64,000 nucleotides of DNA from Candidatus Woesearchaeota archaeon. Its GTDB lineage: Archaea > Nanobdellota > Nanobdellia > Woesearchaeales > GW2011-AR9. Numbering within the stretch: the stretch's first letter is position 1; every line of letters begins with the position of its first letter. The stretch covers positions 1-64,000 of the forward strand of contig JABHQW010000005.1 of assembly GCA_018696595.1 (NCBI GenBank), in the 5' to 3' direction. Positions 16,966 through 25,703 of the stretch are shown here, piece after piece. The notes under the pieces are model-generated. The model was not told where the DNA came from. It saw only the letters and a program-made list of their open reading frames with translations, and did no database searches. The position numbers were made by a program, and so were the translations under genes.

Positions 16966-17062
16966 ATGTAATTGTTAGAGCATAAAAACATTTATATATA
17001 AGAGTGTTATCAATATTAAATAAACATAAATAATTACAATCAAACGAAGAGAGGGCGTGAAA

Positions 17063-17455
17063 ATGAAGGATTTTTTTTTACAATTAAAGGACAAATTTGC
17101 AAAACCAATAGAAGAAGACGAAGATTTAGAACAAACAGATACTTATGTAGAGTTGGGTGCTGCACCTAGTAAAGATGAGCAATCTAAAGTTTTAGTTCGA
17201 CCTTTTGTTATTGAAGAGTTTGAAGACATTAAAGAGATCTTAGATGTCTTAAGGGAAGGATCTACAATTGCTTTAGTTAACATTAAGCCATTAAAAGACA
17301 AAGATTTAGTGGAGCTTAAGAGAGCAGTTTCCAAGTTAAGAAAGACTTGCGAAGCAATTGAAGGAGACATTGCTGGGTTTGGAGAAGATTATGTTGTAGC
17401 AGTACCATACTTTGCATCCATCCATAGAAATAAAGTTACTCAGTTAGACGAGTAA
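17063..17455 (+). CDS. sepF: SepF-like cell division protein
   Basis: Archaeal SepF anchors FtsZ to the membrane. The 130-aa protein has an N-terminal amphipathic helix (MKDFFLQLKDKFAKP), an acidic linker and a C-terminal DUF552/SepF core. The core contains VLVRPFVIEEFEDIKEI, GSTIALVNIKPLKDKD, LKRAVSKLRKTCEAI and GDIAGFGEDYVVAVP, a full family match. The track starts at a GTG two codons earlier; the ATG at 17063 has better spacing from the GAGGG SD. TATA-like TTTATATATA lies upstream. No ftsZ is in this window, so the partner must be elsewhere. Confidence 0.92.
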   Translation: MKDFFLQLKDKFAKPIEEDEDLEQTDTYVELGAAPSKDEQSKVLVRPFVIEEFEDIKEILDVLREGSTIALVNIKPLKDKDLVELKRAVSKLRKTCEAIEGDIAGFGEDYVVAVPYFASIHRNKVTQLDE

Positions 17456-17485
17456 TTGTTTTTATTTTCTTTTTTATTTATTATT

Positions 17486-20400
17486 TTAATAATTCTTAAC
17501 TCTGAAAATTAAATAAATACTAGATAGAATTACAATTAACCCAATGATACCCACTAAAACTAATCCCTGGGTTCCTAAATCAGAAAATGTATCTACAGAA
17601 AATGCCCCTGTGATTAAACTAAACATTCCAGATTCTGGTTCGTTTTCTTCTGTCTTAGAATTGTCTGCTTCTAAAATTTCTTGAACTTCAACAGTTTCTT
17701 CAACTAACTTGGTTTCAGGTTCTTCTTCAATCTCTTCAATAGGAGTATCAGCAACTGTTTCAGTTACAGCAGCAGAAGTTACTGTTGTAGATCCTCCACT
17801 ATTAGAACTTCCCCCAGAACCGCCTCCAGATCCGCCTCCAGATCCGCCAGACCCACCACTAGAACTAGAATCACTGGAGTCAGAATCACTACTTGCACAA
17901 GCACTACAACTTCCGCCACAATCTGTTCCCGTTTCATCACCGTTCTGAGAACTGTCTGAACAGGAAGTGAAAGTTACAAAATAAGTGCCAATATTTTGAT
18001 TATTAGAATTGTCAAAAGCGCTAACATTAATTTGATGAACCCCAACATCTTCATTTTCAAACGTAATAGTCCAAGAACATTCTTTAGTTGTGCTGTCAGT
18101 ATCTTCACAATAAGAATCTGTGGGGAAAGTTATGTTGTCAAAAAGAACAGTCAAATCTGAGATGCCAGAATAATCATTTACAGTAACACCTAAAGACATT
18201 GCCCCGTCCCTTTCTAAATGCACTTCAGAATCGTAAACAGTAGAGATTTCAGGACCAATACTTTCGTTAGCAATTATAACAATTTCCCTTGAAACATTCC
18301 CATAAGAATCAGAAACTCCAACACTAACTGTAAAAGTTCCAGCTGAACTATAAATATGACTTGGATTTTGTTCAGTTGAAGTTGTAGAATCACCAAAGTC
18401 CCATAAGTAAGTCAGAGCATCCCCGTCGGAATCAGAAGCGATTGTAGTAAATTGTGTTTCTGCTCCCACCTCAACAACAATATTATCGTCAGGAGCAGTA
18501 ATATTAATTATTGGTAAACGATTTTGAACAATAAAAATAAACAATTCAGAAACCCCAACATTTCCAGCAAAATCTGTTGCATAAAAGCGATAACTAACAA
18601 CCTCTTGATTAGATAAATTACTATTTCCTTCAAAAGAATAATTATAAGTATTATTTGATTCTAGGTCCATCGAATAATTAATCCAAGTCCCAGAAAAATT
18701 TGAAGAGAACAAAACAGCAGAATTATCTAAATTATTATCTGAAACATCAACAGTAAGAATAACAAAATTTTCATTATAAACAATTCCTGGGTCTCGAGTA
18801 ATTGCAGATAAGAAAGGAGTAGCTCTATCCACAGTGAATTGTACCTCTTCTCTCACTGAATTGTTAAAATCGTCTGTGGCAAAAACAAGTAAGGTATAAA
18901 CCCCATCTACTAAAGAAACAGAATCGTTTAGGATAAAATAATTATAAGTTAGATTTGAAAAAGAGTTATTTTGTATCAAAACTCCAGAAGTATTAGTAAT
19001 ATTAAATCCTATAACAGAAAAGAGATCTCCATCCGATAATGTAATATTGAGATTAAAGTCATTATTGTAATATGAATTGTTAGTAGGAAGATTAAAAGTA
19101 ATGATGGTTACGTTATCAGTAACATTCCCTGTATTATTATCTGATTGATTAGACTCTTCAGAAACAATAAAGTCAACAGTTCTTAGTTCAGTAATGTTAA
19201 TATTATTTGCTAAATCAAACCCATATACACGATAATTATAAGTTCCATTGGATAAGTTTGTTTTTGTCAAATAAAAGTTAGCCTCGCTACCAGACATTGA
19301 TTGATTAGTTGAATTAAGCCCATCATCCCATTCTAATACTGCTTGACCAAGATGTTCATTACTAGTAATGTTAATTATAAAGGTAGAGTTTTCTTCGCTT
19401 GCATCCATCGGAGTAGGGTCCACAAAATTAATTCTTGGAATGGTTGCATCTAAAGAAATGATTGCTTGATAAACATCAACCAAAGAAAAGTTCAATTCAT
19501 TTCTATTATCATAAACACTCTTACCAGTAGACTGTAAAATTGATTTTATTTCTGCTGGTGTTAAAGTAGCATTATTAATTTGTTTACTAAACTGTTGTAA
19601 TAACATTGCGGTTCCAGCAACATGGGGAGCAGCCATCGAAGTTCCACTTTTGGTACCAAACTTATCTAAAAGAATTGTAGACTTAATTGCGTGGCCAGGA
19701 GCTAAAACACCGAGAATAGGAGCAGTATTAAACCCAGAAACCTGACCAGATTTGGTTACAGAACCCACTGAAGTAACATTCTCTCCACAAGAAGGAGCAG
19801 TTATTCCCAAAGCACCTTTACTATTTCCCGAAGAAGCATCAACAAAAATTCCTTGTGAAGCCGCCCAACTAGATTTTGCTGCCAAGGGATCATTAGCATC
19901 ACAAGTGGTTAAATAAGGAATTTCATTTCCTTGATTATCAGTTACACCAATACTCATTGTAATTGCAGAAATGTTAAATTTCGATGCATTGTAAACACAC
20001 CAATCAATTGCAGCTAAAGCATAAGCAGTATTTCCAGAACCAGAATCAGAAAAAACTTTCATTGCTACAATTTTTGCTCCTGGGGCGACGCCACGATACT
20101 TTGAATCTTCAGAAGCAACAATTCCTGCGACGTGAGTTCCATGACCATGAACATCTTGAGGATCATTATCATTATTACCAAAATCATAACCCCTAATTAC
20201 TTTTTCACAACTATTATTCAAGAATTCTTCAGTAGTACAACCACCTAAAGCAGAATGAGTATAATCCACACCAGTATCAATGATACAAACCGTTTCTCCG
20301 TTTCCGTCAAGATTAATCCCATTGTAAGTTAAATCGTTAACATCATCCGCATTAATTAAAGAAACAGAATCGTCTAGTGAGAAAGTAATGGGATTGTTAA

Positions 20401-20875
20401 AATCAATTCTTTCAACATTAGAATTTTCTTTAAGTTTCTCTAATCCCTTTTTAGTAATTTCTCCAGCAATAGCGTTAATAGTAATATATTGTTGTTCTAC
20501 TTTTAGTTCTGGTTGTTCAGTAACACCCAAAAAACCTCCTTGTTCTTCCAATTCAAAACCAGACAAAACTTCTTCTTGTTTTTCTTTAATGGCTTCAACA
20601 CGTTCTCCAAGATTTTCTGTTTGAGTTCCTTCGTCCTCTCTCAAGGAGATGATTACAGACACTTTTCCTTCTTGAACCCCAATAGCATTCCCAGTGATTG
20701 AATTGCCTTCCGGATTAGACAAAAGTCTCTCTATTGTAGGATCAACAATAACTTCTGACAAAGGACTGATTTCAGTTTGAGAAGTAAAATCTAAGTTAGC
20801 AACAAAAAAGTTAATGAAGAACAAACTAACAATAAGCAATATTGCTGTTCCAATTACACGCCCTCTTTTATTCAT
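17486..20875 (-). CDS. Membrane-anchored subtilisin-family protease with PKD domain
   Basis: This large S8 serine protease is exported and held at the cell surface. An N-terminal membrane/signal segment (IGTAILLIVSLFFINFFVAN) is followed by an inhibitor-like propeptide (about residues 70-165). The catalytic domain has the Asp in DTGVDYTHSALGG, the His in HGHGTHVAGIVAS and the Ser in GTSMAAPHVAGT, so the full triad is present. Beta-sandwich domains follow, then a PKD-type domain (YLWDFGDSTTSTEQNPSHIY), a Cys-rich stretch, a Ser/Gly-rich low-complexity linker and a C-terminal membrane helix (GLVLVGIIGLIVILSSIYLI). Its 1129 aa is at the large end of the family. It lies 20 nt upstream of sppA's strand-mate in the same direction, a protein-turnover pair. 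Confidence 0.93.
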   Translation of the reverse strand: MNKRGRVIGTAILLIVSLFFINFFVANLDFTSQTEISPLSEVIVDPTIERLLSNPEGNSITGNAIGVQEGKVSVIISLREDEGTQTENLGERVEAIKEKQEEVLSGFELEEQGGFLGVTEQPELKVEQQYITINAIAGEITKKGLEKLKENSNVERIDFNNPITFSLDDSVSLINADDVNDLTYNGINLDGNGETVCIIDTGVDYTHSALGGCTTEEFLNNSCEKVIRGYDFGNNDNDPQDVHGHGTHVAGIVASEDSKYRGVAPGAKIVAMKVFSDSGSGNTAYALAAIDWCVYNASKFNISAITMSIGVTDNQGNEIPYLTTCDANDPLAAKSSWAASQGIFVDASSGNSKGALGITAPSCGENVTSVGSVTKSGQVSGFNTAPILGVLAPGHAIKSTILLDKFGTKSGTSMAAPHVAGTAMLLQQFSKQINNATLTPAEIKSILQSTGKSVYDNRNELNFSLVDVYQAIISLDATIPRINFVDPTPMDASEENSTFIINITSNEHLGQAVLEWDDGLNSTNQSMSGSEANFYLTKTNLSNGTYNYRVYGFDLANNINITELRTVDFIVSEESNQSDNNTGNVTDNVTIITFNLPTNNSYYNNDFNLNITLSDGDLFSVIGFNITNTSGVLIQNNSFSNLTYNYFILNDSVSLVDGVYTLLVFATDDFNNSVREEVQFTVDRATPFLSAITRDPGIVYNENFVILTVDVSDNNLDNSAVLFSSNFSGTWINYSMDLESNNTYNYSFEGNSNLSNQEVVSYRFYATDFAGNVGVSELFIFIVQNRLPIINITAPDDNIVVEVGAETQFTTIASDSDGDALTYLWDFGDSTTSTEQNPSHIYSSAGTFTVSVGVSDSYGNVSREIVIIANESIGPEISTVYDSEVHLERDGAMSLGVTVNDYSGISDLTVLFDNITFPTDSYCEDTDSTTKECSWTITFENEDVGVHQINVSAFDNSNNQNIGTYFVTFTSCSDSSQNGDETGTDCGGSCSACASSDSDSSDSSSSGGSGGSGGGSGGGSGGSSNSGGSTTVTSAAVTETVADTPIEEIEEEPETKLVEETVEVQEILEADNSKTEENEPESGMFSLITGAFSVDTFSDLGTQGLVLVGIIGLIVILSSIYLIFRVKNY

Positions 20876-20895
20876 CTTTGATGTTTGTGATTGTT

Positions 20896-21813
20896 TTAAA
20901 TTAACATTAAGCCGTTATTATTTTCTAACAATATAGCCCCAATGCCCTTGCCTAAGTTAAATGAAAGATCTGTAAATACTTGTGACAAGACGTCTAAGAG
21001 TCCCACTTCCTTTTGATACACTAAAAAGTTAACCTCTTCTAGACCATAAGTTTCTTGAATATATTCTTTAGCAATTTCTTTATCTCCCAGTTGATCAATC
21101 AATCCCAAGTCAAGTGCTTCCACTCCTAAAAAGATTTCTCCAGTTGCTAGTTTTTCCACTTGACTTTTCTCAAGATTTCTATTATTGGCAATCTCTTCAA
21201 TGAAATAATCATGAATTTTATTTATTTTACCTTGAAGATATTTCTCTTCATCCTCAGTTAACTTCTTAAATGGAGTGCCAACATCTTTTTTGTCACCTGC
21301 AACTAATCTTTGATAACTAATACCGTATTTATCCATTAGGTCACTAAATTCCATATAAGAAGATAACACACCTATGCTTCCAGTAATAGACATCTTGTTA
21401 GCAATAATATGATCTGTTGCAGAAGCAACCCAATAACCACCAGAAGCCCCAGCTTCTCTAATTAAAGAAACAGTTGGCTTTTTTGTTCTTTTAATTGCTG
21501 TAGCAATTTCGTCAGTAGCAACTGCACTACCGCCTGGAGAATTAATTTCAATTAGTATTACTTCAATCTGTTCATTCTCTGCAGCAGATTCTATGAATCT
21601 TACGATGTCTTTAGAGGAGATTGTACTTGATCCTAGATAACTCGCCCCATTACCAGTAATTGTTCCTTCTACTGAAATCAAAGCCACGTTCTCTGCTTCA
21701 TAGTTTATGAAAGATGAGAATAATGGAATTACAATGAAACCAACAATGATTACAGACAATACTGCAAGAAATATAGGTACTACTAGACTTTTCTTTTGTT
21801 TCCTCTTTTTCAT
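20896..21813 (-). CDS. sppA: Signal peptide peptidase SppA (family S49)
   Basis: The enzyme degrades released signal peptides at the membrane. The 305-aa protein has an N-terminal membrane anchor (VVPIFLAVLSVIIVGFIVIP), then the S49 core: INSPGGSAVATDEI, the nucleophilic Ser in GASGGYWVAS, MSITGSIGVLSSYMEF, and the general-base Lys region AGDKKDVGTPF. Length and order match short bacterial/archaeal SppA. It sits upstream of the subtilase gene with a 20-nt gap, suggesting co-transcription, and it complements the signal peptidase at 6767-7414. Confidence 0.93.
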   Translation of the reverse strand: MKKRKQKKSLVVPIFLAVLSVIIVGFIVIPLFSSFINYEAENVALISVEGTITGNGASYLGSSTISSKDIVRFIESAAENEQIEVILIEINSPGGSAVATDEIATAIKRTKKPTVSLIREAGASGGYWVASATDHIIANKMSITGSIGVLSSYMEFSDLMDKYGISYQRLVAGDKKDVGTPFKKLTEDEEKYLQGKINKIHDYFIEEIANNRNLEKSQVEKLATGEIFLGVEALDLGLIDQLGDKEIAKEYIQETYGLEEVNFLVYQKEVGLLDVLSQVFTDLSFNLGKGIGAILLENNNGLMLI

Positions 21814-21880
21814 TATAAGAATAAAATGTAAAAAGTATATAAATCTTGTTGTTAAAATAAAATCAATTAAGTTATTAAAT

Positions 21881-22513
21881 TTAAGAATGATATCGGTCCC
21901 TAGCTTTTGGATGAGAGGCTAGAACAATAATTTTCGCATTCCCGGAATCACCCTCTACTTTATCAGTAATATCTTCAACTGCAAAGTCCATATTTCTAGT
22001 TAAAACTTTTTTTAAGTATCCGCGAGAAACATTTAAAGTATCAGCTAACTTTGTTTGACTAACATCAGAATCATAACCACACAACCCAGCAAGTTGATCT
22101 TTTCCAATACTGTAAGCCGGCAAGATCTGATCTGGCTTCCAGGTCCATTCTGGACAACTTAACTCGTCTGCAACTTCAGTTAAGACTGAAACTAAACGAG
22201 ATTCTCCATGAACACAATGTAATTCAATCCTAGTAAGGAGATTATTTCGTTCATATGTTGGGGGATGAACTTCTTGATGGTCATTCTCCATCCCTAAAAT
22301 AACTGTCTTTCGAGGATCATCAATAACGGCCAGTGCTGTATAATAAATTGTTTCAAATTCATCATCAACATCCTCACCATGTTCAATTTTCTCGTACCAT
22401 AAACCCCTATGATGTAATTCACTAATAAGGTTCTGCATTCCTTGTGTTTTTTCTTCAATAGTATAGCCAGTTAATAAAACGACTCTCCCTGGTCTAATTA
22501 TATCTTTATCCAT
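21881..22513 (-). CDS. Hypothetical protein with helix-turn-helix, 210 aa
   Basis: The first half has an alternating alpha/beta pattern (PGRVVLLTGYTIEE, YYTALAVIDDPRKTVILG), possibly a nucleotide- or ligand-binding fold. Residues about 150-170 (VSQTKLADTLNVSRGYLKKV) read as a helix-turn-helix. The C-terminus returns to a beta strand (NAKIIVLASHPKARDR). No membrane segment is present. It may be a regulator; the family is not recognised. Confidence 0.62.
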   Translation of the reverse strand: MDKDIIRPGRVVLLTGYTIEEKTQGMQNLISELHHRGLWYEKIEHGEDVDDEFETIYYTALAVIDDPRKTVILGMENDHQEVHPPTYERNNLLTRIELHCVHGESRLVSVLTEVADELSCPEWTWKPDQILPAYSIGKDQLAGLCGYDSDVSQTKLADTLNVSRGYLKKVLTRNMDFAVEDITDKVEGDSGNAKIIVLASHPKARDRYHS

Positions 22514-22581
22514 GATTAGAATGTGTTTTGTGTTTAGTTATAAATATTGTTTAACTAGAAGATATAGGTCAGGAAGAAAAG

Positions 22582-23073
22582 TTATAAAGATTTTAACAAA
22601 GCATCCATGGCAGAAACTACACCTGGGCGCTCTTTTCTAGCAGGAAAAATATGAAAATGTAAATGGTCAATTGTTTGGCCCGCTTCTTTTCCTCGATTCC
22701 CCCCAGAGTTATATCCAGTGGGCATAATTCTTAAATCAGGATGACTAAGCATCTTCTCAGCACAATGGCCAGCTTTTTCAAAAGATGGTTTTTGTTTAAC
22801 CATTTCATAAAAAGCAACAACTCTTTCAACATCTGTGTCATAAATCCTTTGTAGTTCTTCAAAAGCCTCGGGAATAGCACATAAAAGCCCCCTTGATTCC
22901 ATACTACCTAGTTCTCTTAAATCTTCAACATGTCTCCTTGGAAAAACAAGTAATTGCCCTGGAATAATTGGATCAAACGTTAATATTGCACCAGCATGTT
23001 GGTTCTCGTAGATTAAAGTGCCATTCTGTTTCCAAATAGCATAATCATCGCAAAAAATATCTTTCTGATCCAT
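22582..23073 (-). CDS. HIT-family nucleotide hydrolase/transferase
   Basis: The histidine-triad motif is present as HLHFHIFPAR near residue 139. An N-terminal beta block (GAILTFDPIIPGQLLVFPRRH) matches HIT proteins such as Hint/Fhit. The catalytic residue is the middle His of HxHxH. The 163-aa length is slightly above the usual 110-150 because of a helical insertion (residues about 70-110). HIT proteins hydrolyse dinucleoside polyphosphates or AMP-lysine-like conjugates. This is the last chromosomal gene before the putative left end of the island, and its promoter region borders the tRNA-like fragment. Confidence 0.9.
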   Translation of the reverse strand: MDQKDIFCDDYAIWKQNGTLIYENQHAGAILTFDPIIPGQLLVFPRRHVEDLRELGSMESRGLLCAIPEAFEELQRIYDTDVERVVAFYEMVKQKPSFEKAGHCAEKMLSHPDLRIMPTGYNSGGNRGKEAGQTIDHLHFHIFPARKERPGVVSAMDALLKSL

Positions 23074-23117
23074 AAATATTCAAAACCAGGGTGTTTTTAT
23101 AAAGTTTAGTTAGAAAA

Positions 23118-23190
23118 ATGTAGCCCCGTTCAGACACCAATTGAATAACTATTCACAAATAAGGGCCTACTTGTAGGGACTCGAACCATC
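23118..23190 (-). other. Degenerate tRNA-3'-like fragment, candidate left attachment site
   Basis: The minus strand reads GGTTCGAGTCC (a T-arm-like block), then two small hairpins (CCTACAAGTAGG and GAATAGTTATTC), and ends CGGGGCTA. tRNA-Gln at the other end of the island, in the same orientation, has GGTTCAAAT, two hairpins in its T-loop intron and ends TGGGGCTA. The distances from GGTTC to the final A are 67 and 64 nt. Sequence identity is low between those anchors and the T-stem does not pair, so this is a decayed or chance fragment. Confidence 0.35.
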
Positions 23191-23480
23191 TGGATTGACT
23201 CCTTTTTTATGTATGTAGAAATTGATTGAGATTTATAAATCTTTGCAGAAATATTAGTTTCGTATATAGAAATTAGTGTTTTTTAAAATTGTCAAATTGA
23301 TTATAAAAATTCTGTATGTGGTTAATTTTTTGATTTCTTTAATTCTTGAAAAAGTCTGAATTTTTTCACCATACAAAACCACATTTTTTCACTAAAAATA
23401 GGCATTTTCTCGTCGATAAAAAGATTTTTATAGAAGTTATACTCTTAATCAATTTATTACTTTTTTGATGGAAAAATAAA
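23191..23480. other. A/T-rich non-coding left end of the island with short repeats
   Basis: No gene is seen. There is a 13-bp direct repeat (GTATGTAGAAATT at 23211 and GTATATAGAAATT at 23262) and an 8-bp inverted repeat (ATGTGGTT at 23316 and AACCACAT at 23377). A TTTTTATAG box lies upstream of the first small ORF. This could hold recombinase arm sites, iteron-like elements or the operon promoter; none can be proved from sequence alone. Confidence 0.35.
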
Positions 23481-23621
23481 ATGAAAAATAAACAAATGAT
23501 TTTCAAGCTGGAAATGGACTTATACGAAAGAGTAAGAAGTCAAGCTTTCCGAAGAAGGACAAGTATGTCTGAATTATGCAGAAAATCGTTAAGTTGTTTT
23601 TTGGAGAATATTGATGACTAA
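23481..23621 (+). CDS. Small ribbon-helix-helix protein, 46 aa
   Basis: This ORF is too short for the ORF track. It is a basic protein with a beta strand (QMIFKLEMDLYERVRSQAF) followed by a helix (SMSELCRKSLSCFLEN), the pattern of Arc/CopG-type ribbon-helix-helix regulators common on archaeal plasmids. It is the first gene of a chain of overlapping small ORFs; its last 8 nt overlap the next start. It is probably a copy-number or operon regulator. Confidence 0.65.
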   Translation: MKNKQMIFKLEMDLYERVRSQAFRRRTSMSELCRKSLSCFLENIDD

Positions 23622-23739
23622 AACATTAATTGATGAGCTACAACTTATTGAAAAGAATATATATCTTAATAGAATTCGTTCTAATCGTAGTTTAAGGCCC
23701 CTAGAGAAAAATTCAAAGGAAGGTGGGGATTTATCATGA
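23614..23739 (+). CDS. Small hypothetical protein, 41 aa
   Basis: This ORF is too short for the ORF track. The ATG overlaps the stop of the ribbon-helix-helix gene, and its own TCATGA stop overlaps the next ATG by 4 nt, so translation is likely coupled across three genes. The basic, helical sequence (IEKNIYLNRIRSNRSLRPLE) has no recognisable motif. An SD-like AGGTGGGG inside its 3' end serves the next gene. Confidence 0.5.
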   Translation: MTKTLIDELQLIEKNIYLNRIRSNRSLRPLEKNSKEGGDLS

Positions 23740-23975
23740 GAATTACACCTCTAAAAGCTGTTAGACTCAAATGTCTTGAAGATTGTATGTGTGGTGCTTT
23801 TAATGAAGTTAAAGCATGTTCAAGTATTTCTTGTAACTTATGGAAATTCAGATTAAATAAACACCCATTCACTAAAAAAAATAGAAATGATCCTTTCTTA
23901 CAAGAATCTAATTTTGAAGGATTGGAAAATAAATCTGCTAAGGAAGTGATAAAAATTATTGAAAATAAGAAATAG
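23736..23975 (+). CDS. Cys-rich zinc-binding mobile-element protein, 79 aa
   Basis: The N-terminal half, LKAVRLKCLEDCMCGAFNEV, then ACSSISCNLWKFRL, gives six cysteines spaced like the small zinc proteins often found in phages and plasmids (consensus KAIRxKCxxC...C..CPLxPFR). The C-terminal half is lysine-rich and helical. It is probably a DNA-binding or structural accessory protein of the element. It is coupled to the preceding ORF by an ATGA overlap. Confidence 0.6.
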   Translation: MRITPLKAVRLKCLEDCMCGAFNEVKACSSISCNLWKFRLNKHPFTKKNRNDPFLQESNFEGLENKSAKEVIKIIENKK

Positions 23976-24043
23976 ATTGTAGACGAGATGATTAGTATAC
24001 GAAACTCCAAAGTGTTTGAAGGAGGAATTGAAAAGGATTAAAA

Positions 24044-24235
24044 ATGGAAATAATCAAGATTGTATGGAAAGATAATGGAAAAACAAAGATTGCTAAAGGT
24101 AGTCTTATTGAAGAAGATAATTCATTTATCACCGTAGCATCTGAAAGTGGGGATAACATTTCTGTTTCAAAATCATTTATTGTTTCTATAAAGAGATACA
24201 ATAAAATATTTGAGAAAGGTGATTCAAATGCCTGA
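24044..24235 (+). CDS. Small beta-barrel-like protein, 63 aa
   Basis: The sequence is almost entirely short strands (IIKIVWKDNGKTKIAKGSL, FITVASES, FIVSIKRYNKI), consistent with a small SH3/Sm-like barrel; that is inference. GAAGGAGG lies upstream, though with unusually long spacing. The end of the gene overlaps the ATPase start by 8 nt, so it probably acts with the ATPase or regulates its translation. Confidence 0.55.
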   Translation: MEIIKIVWKDNGKTKIAKGSLIEEDNSFITVASESGDNISVSKSFIVSIKRYNKIFEKGDSNA

Positions 24236-25190
24236 CTCAATACAAATAATGTCTCTTAGAAATCTTATTGAAAGTGATATTCCAGAGCCAGAATGGTGGG
24301 TTAAAGATATTTTACCGAAAAGAGGAACTACTATTATAGGGGGCGATAGTGGAAATAAAAAAACATTTCTTGCATTAGAAATTGCAATTAAATGTAGTAC
24401 TGGGGGAGATTTTCTTGATATGTTTGAATGTAAAAAAGCTAAAGTTCTATATATTGATGAAGAGAATGATAAATCTTTAATTAAATCAAGAATGATAAAA
24501 TTATTGAAAGGAAATCAAATATATGAAATTCCCAATCTTCTTGCTTTTGCTTTTGGAAATCAATTAAAATTAAATAAAAAAGGTAAAGGTTTATTAGATA
24601 AATTATTAACTGAATATAAACCAGATATAGTAATCTTGGATTCTATGGTTCGTTTTATTGAGGGGGATGAAGATAGGTCTTCAGATGTAAAAAAGAATAC
24701 TGGCGTTTTGAAATTTTTAACAAATAAACATAATTGTAGCTTTCTTGTATTGCATCATACTACTAAAAGAAAACCTGGAAGTAAACATTCTCTTAGAGGA
24801 TCAGGGGAATTTTCAGCATTTGTTGATTTATTGATAATGGTGAGTGGAACTGTTAACTTAAAGCTTAAACAAGAAAAAAATAGATATGATGGTGCAGTCG
24901 AGATTGGAGGATTTGAATTAATTGATTGTGAAAACAATGGTTTGAAAGTTGTTTCCATTGAAATTGATAAAAATACAAAGACTAAATTTGAGCAATCAAA
25001 AGAGATAATACCCAAATGGATTTCAGAAAAGAAAGTGTCACAGAAAGTATCTTTTAATGATATTTGGAAATATATGGAATCAAAAGGGTTCAAGAGAAGT
25101 TTAATTTCTAAAGCTCTTAAAACAATTAGTGAAGAAGGAATATTAGTCAAACATAAACATGGAATTTATGAAATTCCAAAATCCAATTGA
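24228..25190 (+). CDS. RepA-like RecA-fold ATPase (AAA_25 type), plasmid replication helicase/primase partner
   Basis: The start is the ATG at 24228 with SD AAAGGTGA; the track used a TTG six codons earlier. Residues about 30-40 form a Walker A variant (TTIIGGDSGNKKTFLALEIA), Walker B is KVLYIDEEND, and a third block is FLVLHHTTKRKPGSKHSLRG. This order is typical of the RepA/AAA_25 hexameric helicases of plasmids and phages. The C-terminal 70 residues (ISEKKVSQKVSFNDIWKYME) look like a winged helix. At 320 aa it is normal for the family. It marks the island as a replicating or formerly replicating integrative element. Confidence 0.82.
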   Translation: MPDSIQIMSLRNLIESDIPEPEWWVKDILPKRGTTIIGGDSGNKKTFLALEIAIKCSTGGDFLDMFECKKAKVLYIDEENDKSLIKSRMIKLLKGNQIYEIPNLLAFAFGNQLKLNKKGKGLLDKLLTEYKPDIVILDSMVRFIEGDEDRSSDVKKNTGVLKFLTNKHNCSFLVLHHTTKRKPGSKHSLRGSGEFSAFVDLLIMVSGTVNLKLKQEKNRYDGAVEIGGFELIDCENNGLKVVSIEIDKNTKTKFEQSKEIIPKWISEKKVSQKVSFNDIWKYMESKGFKRSLISKALKTISEEGILVKHKHGIYEIPKSN

Positions 25191-25206
25191 TATAAGGACA
25201 TAGGTT

Positions 25207-25240
25207 GGAAAACTTTTAACCCTTAAGGGTGTTAAAAGTA
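25207..25240. terminator. Inverted repeat after the RepA-like gene, possible terminator
   Basis: ACTTTTAACCCTTAAGGGTGTTAAAAGT is a near-perfect palindrome just downstream of the ATPase stop. It could end the first transcript or serve as a binding site. It is not followed by a clear U-tract. Confidence 0.4.
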
Positions 25241-25322
25241 ATTTTCCAATATTCCAAATTCCAGATGTTTCAAATTAAGAGGATTGGATTTTGGATTTTT
25301 AATTAAGCGAGGTAAAACTAAA

Positions 25323-25703
25323 ATGGGAAGATATGTAACAGGAGATTGGAAATGGAAATTTGAATTAGGTGAACAAAATAGTTCATTTGGTAGAATAATG
25401 GAACAAATTTGTATGAACTGTAGCAAATGCAATTGTAAAAGAGAAGGGCCAACTAATATTCGTGGTGAATTGAGTGAAAAAATAGAATTAGATATAAAAG
25501 ACCCAAAGGAGTTCATCAATTCTTGTATGAAATTCATTGGTAACTTTAAAAGAAAACGTCTAGAAGAGAAATATATCTCTAAACATGGTGACTTGATATT
25601 CGAGAAAGAATATTGGGACAAACTAATGATTAGAACTTTCTTAAAAGATATGAAAGAAGATTTGTACTATAAAGAAATTTTGCATTTTTATGTGGAACAT
25701 TAA
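25323..25703 (+). CDS. Hypothetical Cys-cluster protein, 126 aa
   Basis: The start is the ATG at 25323 with SD GCGAGGT; the track used an upstream TTG. After a short beta start (YVTGDWKWKFELGE) there is MNCSKCNCKREGP, a cluster of three cysteines that could bind zinc. The rest is charged and helical. It follows the RepA-like gene in the same direction after a 130-nt gap that contains a hairpin (TTTTAACCCTTAAGGGTTAAAA type). Function unknown. Confidence 0.55.
   Translation: MGRYVTGDWKWKFELGEQNSSFGRIMEQICMNCSKCNCKREGPTNIRGELSEKIELDIKDPKEFINSCMKFIGNFKRKRLEEKYISKHGDLIFEKEYWDKLMIRTFLKDMKEDLYYKEILHFYVEH

Noticed and set aside
17709-17948. 79-aa plus-strand ORF rich in Pro/Ser/Leu
   Set aside because: It is the complement of the Ser/Gly-rich linker of the subtilase and has no start signal.
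23118-23190. Complete extra tRNA gene on the minus strand
   Set aside because: No acceptor partner, D-arm or anticodon arm could be found, and the apparent T-stem does not pair; only a fragment is supportable.
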